NCBI RefSeq assembly: GCF_014203895.1
Contig: NZ_JACHJY010000008.1
Coordinates: forward strand, 124,001 to 188,000
Direction: 5' to 3'
Length of the DNA: 64,000 nt
Source of the DNA: Streptomyces nymphaeiformis
Lineage (GTDB): Bacteria > Actinomycetota > Actinomycetes > Streptomycetales > Streptomycetaceae
Shown here: one piece after another, positions 59,293 through 64,000 of the stretch
Layout: each line of letters starts with the position of its first letter
Position numbering within the stretch: the first letter of the stretch is position 1
Program-made: the position numbers and the translations under genes
The notes under the pieces: generated by a model
Told to the model about the DNA's origin: nothing
The model's database searches: none
Seen by the model: only the letters and a program-made list of their open reading frames with translations

Positions 59293-60360
59293 TCAACCGC
59301 CCCGTTCCGCCAACCGCAAGGTCCGTTCGGCCAGTTCGCTGATGCGGACCCCGTCGAAGCCGAAGACGGCGCTGCGCACCCTGTCCCGCAGGGGCTCCGA
59401 CCACTGCGGCGGGATCGCGGCCGCGCCGCAGCGGACCCCGGCCACCGAGCCCGCCGTCGCCCCGTTGGAGTCGGTGTCCAGGCCCCCGCGGACGGTGAGC
59501 GTGATCGTCCGGGTGAAGTCCCCCTCCCCGTACAGGAGTCCGGCCGTCAGGACGGCCGCGTTCGGGACGGTGTGGATCCAGCCGAGGCCCGCCGTCCGCT
59601 CCGCGAGCTCGGTGAGGGCCTCCGACCAGCCGAGCCCCGACTCGTACAGCGCGATCGCGCCCCGTACGGTCCGGGCCAGCCGGCTGCTCGCCGGCACCCG
59701 CTCCAGGCTCGTCTCCAGGGCGGAGCGCACGTCCGGCGCGGTGAAGGCGGAGGCGATGAGGGCGGCCGCCCACATCGCCCCGTACACGCCGTTCCCGGTG
59801 TGCGAGAGGACCGCGTCACGGCGGGCGAGCGAGGCGGCCCGGCGCGGGTCGCCCGGACACGTCCAGCCGTACGCGTCGGCCCGGATCAGCGCGCCGATCC
59901 AGTCCTGGTACGGATTGTCGTACGTGGCCGTCAGCGGCGGCCGCAGCCCGTCGACGAGGTTCCGGTAGGCGACCCGCTCCGCCGTGAACGTCTGCAGGTA
60001 CGGCAGCCGCAGCAGCCACTCCTCGCCGACCTGCTCGGTCGTGAACGCGAAGCCGCGCGTCTCCAGGAGGTGCAGCCCCAGGACCGACCAGTCGACGTCG
60101 TCGTCCCGGCAGCTGCCGTCGATCCCGCCCCGCACGCACCGCTCCCACTCGGGCCGCAGCTCGAAGCCCTCCGCCCCGGGCGGCGGCGGAGGGAGGTAGT
60201 CGGTCAGCGGGAGCGCCCCGGTCAGCCGCAGATAGGCGTCGATGCGGTCCCGGGTCCAGTGGTCCCCGCGCTCCACGGGCTTGCCCAGCATGTTCCCGGC
60301 GATCCGGCCCGTCCAGCCGCCCAGGATCCGGTCCCCGAGCTCCCCGTGCGCGAACCCCAT
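59293..60360 (-). CDS. ADP-ribosylglycohydrolase-family protein
   Basis: The 355-residue protein has the DraG/ARH all-helical fold signatures: GDRILGGWTGRIAGNMLGKP at the start, CRDDDVDWSVLGL supplying one set of Mg ligands, and RGGLDTDSNGATAGSVAG supplying the other. Such enzymes remove ADP-ribose from proteins or cleave O-acetyl-ADP-ribose. The Sir2 gene 280 bases away makes O-acetyl-ADP-ribose, so a linked role is possible. ATG 60360 is the first start. Confidence 0.88.
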   Translation of the reverse strand: MGFAHGELGDRILGGWTGRIAGNMLGKPVERGDHWTRDRIDAYLRLTGALPLTDYLPPPPPGAEGFELRPEWERCVRGGIDGSCRDDDVDWSVLGLHLLETRGFAFTTEQVGEEWLLRLPYLQTFTAERVAYRNLVDGLRPPLTATYDNPYQDWIGALIRADAYGWTCPGDPRRAASLARRDAVLSHTGNGVYGAMWAAALIASAFTAPDVRSALETSLERVPASSRLARTVRGAIALYESGLGWSEALTELAERTAGLGWIHTVPNAAVLTAGLLYGEGDFTRTITLTVRGGLDTDSNGATAGSVAGVRCGAAAIPPQWSEPLRDRVRSAVFGFDGVRISELAERTLRLAERGG

Positions 60361-60434
60361 ACCTCCGGTGTACCGAATCCGGCGGCGGGGCGCGCGCCGG
60401 GGCCCGGACCCGGCCGCCGTGCGTGGGCCGGCCG

Positions 60435-62111
60435 TCAGTTCTCGGGCGGCTCCGCGCCGCTACGGGCCTCCGCCGCCTTCCGGGGCCGCCGGCGAGGGTC
60501 GCCGGCCTGCTCGGTCATCGCCTCCCCGACCAGGCTCCGCACCGCGTCCCGCAGCCCGTGCATCGCCGGATGCCGGGCCGGGCCCGCGCCCGGATCCTCC
60601 CGCAGCTCCTTCAGGAGCGCGAAGCACAGCACCAGCATCACCACCACGAACGGCAGCGCCACCAGGATCGTCGCCGTCTGCAGCGACTTCAGACCGCCCG
60701 CCACGAGCAGCACCGCCGCCACGGCGGCCATCAGGACGCCCCAGGTCACCACGAGCCAGGTCGGCGGATTCAGCGAGCCGCGGCTCGTCAGCGAACCCAT
60801 CACCAGCGAGGCCGAGTCGGCACTCGTGATGAAGTACGTCATCACGAGCAGCATCGCGAGGACCGACGTCACCGTCCCGATCGGCAGCGCCTCCAGCATC
60901 GCGAACAGCGAGGCCTCGGCGCCGTCCTTCATCGCCGTCGCCAGATCCGCCGCGCCCGTCGACTGGAGGCGGATCGCGGTCCCGCCCATCACGCAGAACC
61001 ACACCACCGTCGCCCCCGACGGCACCAGGAGCACGCCCACCAGGAACTCGCGGACCGTCCGGCCGCGCGAGATCCGGGCGATGAACGTGCCGACGAACGG
61101 CGCCCAGGACAGCCACCAGGCCCAGTAGAAGATCGTCCACGTGCCCAGCCAGGCACGGTCGGTGAACGCGCCCGTCCGGCTGGCCATCGGCAGCAGCTGG
61201 AACAGATAGCCGCCGACGGAGGCCGGGATCGTGTCCAGGACGTAGACCGTCGGGCCGATCAGGAACACGAAGAGCATCAGACAGGCCGCGAGCACGATGT
61301 TCAGCGTGGACAGCCACTTCACGCCCTTGTGGAGACCCGAGAACGCCGACAGCACGAACGCCGCCGACAGCGCCACGATGATGATCAGCTGCGTGGCCGT
61401 GGAGTTGTTCACGTCCATCGTCAGGTTCAGCCCCTCCGCGACCTGGAGGGCGCCGAGCCCCAGACTCGTCGCCGTGCCGAACACGGTCGCGAACACCGCG
61501 AGCAGATCGATCGCCTTGCCCGGCCAGGAAGCCGCCCGGCGCGCCCCCATCAGCGGCACGAAGGCGGAGCTCAGCCGGTTCCCCCGGCCCTTGCGGAAAC
61601 CCGCGTACGCGAGCGCGAGGCCCGCGATGCCGTAGATCGCCCACGGGGTCAGCGTCCAGTGGAAGAACGAGTACTCCAGGGCCGTCCTGGCCGCCGCACC
61701 CGACTCCGGCGGGACCCCGGTCGCCGGGGGAGGACTCAGGAAATGCGTCAGCGGCTCCCCGACCCCGTAGAACATCAGACCGATGCCCATTCCGGCGCTG
61801 AACATCATCGCGATCCACGCCAGGTTCGTGAATTCCGGCTCCGAATCGTCCGCGCCCAGTCTGATCCGGCCGAAACGGCTCAGCGCGATCACCACGCACA
61901 GCACCAGAAAGGCGTCGGCGGCGACCACGAAAAGCCAGGCGAAATTCGACAACACCCAGCTCAGGGCCGAGGAGGAGGCGCTGTCGAAGGAATCCTCGCC
62001 CAGCGCCGCCCAGCAGACGACCGCGATCACGGCCGCCACCCCGATCCCGATGACCCTGCCGTCGGGCCTGCCGTCGGGTCCGCCGTCCGGAACGATCTTT
62101 TCCGCGCTCAT
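60435..62111 (-). CDS. BCCT-family betaine/choline/carnitine transporter
   Basis: The 558-residue protein has 12 transmembrane helices and the BCCT signature in TM8, TIFYWAWWLSWAPFVGTFIARISRGRT, plus GMGIGLMFYGVGEPLTHF. It imports quaternary ammonium osmolytes such as glycine betaine with Na+ or H+. The C-terminal 70 residues are hydrophilic and basic (RRRPRKAAEARSG), like the osmosensing tail of BetP. CATAGT (62125-62120) lies eight bases before the ATG with no ribosome binding site, so translation may be leaderless. Confidence 0.93.
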   Translation of the reverse strand: MSAEKIVPDGGPDGRPDGRVIGIGVAAVIAVVCWAALGEDSFDSASSSALSWVLSNFAWLFVVAADAFLVLCVVIALSRFGRIRLGADDSEPEFTNLAWIAMMFSAGMGIGLMFYGVGEPLTHFLSPPPATGVPPESGAAARTALEYSFFHWTLTPWAIYGIAGLALAYAGFRKGRGNRLSSAFVPLMGARRAASWPGKAIDLLAVFATVFGTATSLGLGALQVAEGLNLTMDVNNSTATQLIIIVALSAAFVLSAFSGLHKGVKWLSTLNIVLAACLMLFVFLIGPTVYVLDTIPASVGGYLFQLLPMASRTGAFTDRAWLGTWTIFYWAWWLSWAPFVGTFIARISRGRTVREFLVGVLLVPSGATVVWFCVMGGTAIRLQSTGAADLATAMKDGAEASLFAMLEALPIGTVTSVLAMLLVMTYFITSADSASLVMGSLTSRGSLNPPTWLVVTWGVLMAAVAAVLLVAGGLKSLQTATILVALPFVVVMLVLCFALLKELREDPGAGPARHPAMHGLRDAVRSLVGEAMTEQAGDPRRRPRKAAEARSGAEPPEN

Positions 62112-62223
62112 GCGACCCCACTATGGTGCGGAATATCGCCTTATCAGGGGGTGGCACGCCGTCTGGAGGTGCGGATAGGGTCTGCCTCGGCGCGACTGCA
62201 CGTTCGAAAGCAAGGGATGCAAG

Positions 62224-63375
62224 GTGACGGACGGAGCAGCAACTCAGGTCGCTCACGTGCTCGTGGCGGCCGACAAGTTCAAGGGCTCGCTCACGGCCGT
62301 GCAGGTCGCGGAGCGGGTCACAGCAGGACTGCGACGGGTCGTCCCCGAGCTCACGGTGGAGACGCTGCCCGTCGCCGACGGCGGCGACGGCACCGTCGCG
62401 GCGGCCGTCGCGGCCGGCTTCGAGCGGCGCGAGGTCCGCGTGACGGGCCCGCTCGGCGAGCCGGTCACCGCGGCGTACGCGCTGCGCGGCACCACCGCGG
62501 TCGTCGAGATGGCGGAGGCCTCGGGACTCCAGCTGCTCCCGCCCGGCGTGTTCGCGCCCCTCACGGCCACGACGTACGGCTCCGGAGAGCTGCTCCGCGC
62601 CGCCCTCGACGCCGGCGCGACCACCCTCGTCTTCGGCGTCGGCGGCAGCGCCACCACCGACGGCGGCGCCGGCATGCTCGCCGCGCTCGGCGCCCGCTTC
62701 CTCGACGCGGCCGGCGAGCCCGTCGGGCCCGGCGGCGCGGCCCTCGCCGAGCTCGCCACGGCCGACCTCAGCGGCCTCGACCCCCGCTTCGCCTCCGTCG
62801 ACCTGATCCTCGCGAGCGACGTCGACAACCCGCTCACCGGCCCCAAGGGCGCGCCCGCCGTCTACGGCCCCCAGAAGGGCGCCACCCCGGACGACGTCCG
62901 CACCCTCGACGCGGCCCTCGCCCACTTCGCCACGGTCCTGGAGAAGGCCATCGGGCCGCGCGCCGCCGAAGCGGCCGTCGCGCCCGGCGCGGGCGGTGCG
63001 GGCGGCATCGGGTACGGCGCGCTCATCCTCGGCGCGAGCTTCCGGCCCGGGATCGAGCTGATGCTGGAGGTCCTCGGCTTCGCCCCCGCCCTGGAGCGCG
63101 CCACCCTCGTCATCACCGGCGAGGGCTCCCTCGACGAGCAGACCCTCCACGGCAAGGCCCCGGCCGGCGTCGCCGCGGCCGCGCGCGCCGCCGGCAAGGA
63201 GGTCGTCGCGGTCTGCGGCCGCCTCGCCCTCCCGCCCGAGGCCCTGGGCACGGCCGGCATCCGCCGCGCCTACCCCCTCACGGACCTGGAACCGGACACG
63301 GCGAAGTGCATCGCGAACGCGGGCCCGCTCCTGGAGATGTCGGCGTCGAACATCGCCCGCGACTTCCTGTCGTAG
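62224..63375 (+). CDS. Glycerate kinase (GlxK/GckA family 1)
   Basis: The 383-residue enzyme phosphorylates D-glycerate to 2- or 3-phosphoglycerate. Family motifs are LVAADKFKGSLTAVQVAE, PVADGGDGTV, GVGGSATTDGGAGMLAALGA, ASDVDNPLTGPKGAPAVYGPQKGA and ITGEGSLDEQTLHGKAP. GTG 62224 is the start; the preceding AAGGGA lies nine bases upstream. TAGGGT at 62176-62181 is a possible -10 box. A terminator hairpin follows. Confidence 0.92.
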   Translation: MTDGAATQVAHVLVAADKFKGSLTAVQVAERVTAGLRRVVPELTVETLPVADGGDGTVAAAVAAGFERREVRVTGPLGEPVTAAYALRGTTAVVEMAEASGLQLLPPGVFAPLTATTYGSGELLRAALDAGATTLVFGVGGSATTDGGAGMLAALGARFLDAAGEPVGPGGAALAELATADLSGLDPRFASVDLILASDVDNPLTGPKGAPAVYGPQKGATPDDVRTLDAALAHFATVLEKAIGPRAAEAAVAPGAGGAGGIGYGALILGASFRPGIELMLEVLGFAPALERATLVITGEGSLDEQTLHGKAPAGVAAAARAAGKEVVAVCGRLALPPEALGTAGIRRAYPLTDLEPDTAKCIANAGPLLEMSASNIARDFLS

Positions 63376-63392
63376 GACCCCTCGCGTCGTGC

Positions 63393-63421
63393 GCGGTCGT
63401 TCCGCCCTGCGGGACGACCGC
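63393..63421 (+). terminator. Terminator hairpin after glycerate kinase
   Basis: GCGGTCGT (63393-63400) and ACGACCGC (63414-63421) pair perfectly; inside, CCG and CGG extend the stem around a five-base loop. It begins 18 bases after the stop. Confidence 0.8.
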
Positions 63422-63490
63422 CCACCCGGGGCGGGCGCGGGCCCGGAAGATCGTCATCCGCCCGAAACACGGCGGTGTGATGCTCGGTCC

Positions 63491-64000
63491 ATGACCGCAC
63501 GCATCCAGGAGAACCCCTCCCACCCCGACCTCCCCGCCCGGCGCGACGTCATCGAGCGGCTCACCCCCGACGCCGTACGCGCCCACGCCCCCGCCGGACT
63601 CGCCGCGCTCCTCGTCGACGCCGTGGACGGCGGGGCCTCCGTGGGCTTCCTGGCGCCCCTGGAGACCGCCGAGGCGGCCGACTGGTGGTCGGGGGTCGCC
63701 GAGGAGGCGGAGCGGGGCGTACGGGACGTCTGGGCGGCCCACGGGCCCGACGGGAGCCTCACCGGCGTCGTCACCCTCGTCCGGGCCGGCACGGCCAACG
63801 GCCGGCACCGCGGCGAGATCTCCCGGCTCCTCGTCCACCGCTCCGCCCGCGGCCGCGGACTCGGGCGGCGCCTGCTCGCCACGGCCGAGGCGCACGCCGC
63901 CGCCACCGGCCTCGGACTGCTCGTCCTGGACACCCAGACCGACAGCCCGGCCGAGCGCCTCTACCGGGGAGCGGGCTGGAGCGTCGCCGGGACGATCCCG
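63491..64000 (+). CDS. GNAT-family N-acetyltransferase, 3' end outside the window
   Basis: The first 170 codons are visible. The acetyl-CoA-binding motif is ISRLLVHRSARGRGLGRRLLATAEAHA with the R-G-x-G-R pyrophosphate loop, followed by TGLGLLVLDTQTDSPAERLYRGAGW, typical of single-domain GNAT enzymes. Only a few residues should be missing at the C-terminus. The target amine is unknown. ATG 63491 is the start; no clear ribosome binding site precedes it. Confidence 0.85.
   Translation, partial: MTARIQENPSHPDLPARRDVIERLTPDAVRAHAPAGLAALLVDAVDGGASVGFLAPLETAEAADWWSGVAEEAERGVRDVWAAHGPDGSLTGVVTLVRAGTANGRHRGEISRLLVHRSARGRGLGRRLLATAEAHAAATGLGLLVLDTQTDSPAERLYRGAGWSVAGTIP

Noticed and set aside
60423..63494. 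Open frame of 1023 codons on the plus strand spanning BCCT and glycerate kinase genes
   Set aside because: Antisense to BCCT and out of frame with glycerate kinase; His/Arg-rich shadow.

Overview
The window is chromosomal DNA of a Streptomyces-type actinomycete. GC content is very high, third codon positions are almost all G or C, GTG and TTG starts are frequent, many short convergent or ATGA/GTGA-overlapping genes occur, and the families (PPOX/F420 enzymes, DUF6278, RHS proteins, ECF41 sigma, HxlR and ArsR regulators) are typical of that group. No rRNA, tRNA, CRISPR array, transposase or phage gene was seen. Most of the window reads as ordinary core and near-core genes, with three decayed or rearranged patches (about 24.7-26.5 kb, 39.2-41.6 kb and 47.5-47.9 kb).

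Layout. 1-5.4 kb: the N-terminus of a secreted RHS/YD-repeat protein (leaving the window) and a divergent giant secreted LamG/ricin-lectin protein. 5.4-8.8 kb: PcaD-PcaC fusion, UlaG-like metallohydrolase, exonuclease III and a DUF6278 protein. 8.8-19.8 kb: secreted CocE-like hydrolase, TPR protein, cytochrome P450, gamma-glutamyltransferase, a methionine aminopeptidase/XRE regulator pair sharing a palindromic switch, an HxlR/NAD(P)-oxidoreductase pair, a PPOX flavoenzyme and an alanine-rich protein. 19.8-24.6 kb: a four-gene operon for reductive pyrimidine breakdown (beta-ureidopropionase, aminotransferase, dihydropyrimidinase, F420-type LLM oxidoreductase). 24.6-26.5 kb: an ECF41 sigma locus with a frameshifted epimerase, a truncated sigma factor and the remnant of a small secreted protein. 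26.5-31.1 kb: an OmpR-type two-component system flanked by two related extracytoplasmic proteins, with GTTCAG direct repeats as likely operators.

31.1-47.5 kb is the most unusual part. Two heavy-metal-type RND permeases, one fused to a lipoprotein-like adaptor domain, face an operon holding an ArsR regulator. Next comes a hydrogenase-4/complex-I-like operon matching the Mycobacterium tuberculosis Rv0081-Rv0087 arrangement, but with several deletions and a HyfC-HyfE fusion. Last is an ArsR-SulP-STAS operon. The three ArsR proteins are close paralogues without cysteines, and a 20-bp AATTGC-N8-GCAATT type palindrome lies near each operon, which suggests one small regulon.

47.5-64 kb: gene fragments (AraC HTH, alpha/beta hydrolase), a SMI1/KNR4 protein, an NCS1 nucleobase transporter, a trypsin-like protease, a lipoate ligase with its accessory domain at the N-terminus, HisN-like phosphatase, FAD oxidoreductase, YciO/Sua5 protein, an alkylation-repair pair (AdaA-AlkA fusion and Ogt), Sir2 deacylase, an orphan VapB-like antitoxin, ADP-ribosylglycohydrolase, BCCT transporter, glycerate kinase and the start of a GNAT acetyltransferase. 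At least ten genes have a TANNNT -10 box 6-8 bases before the ATG and no ribosome binding site, so leaderless mRNAs are common here.
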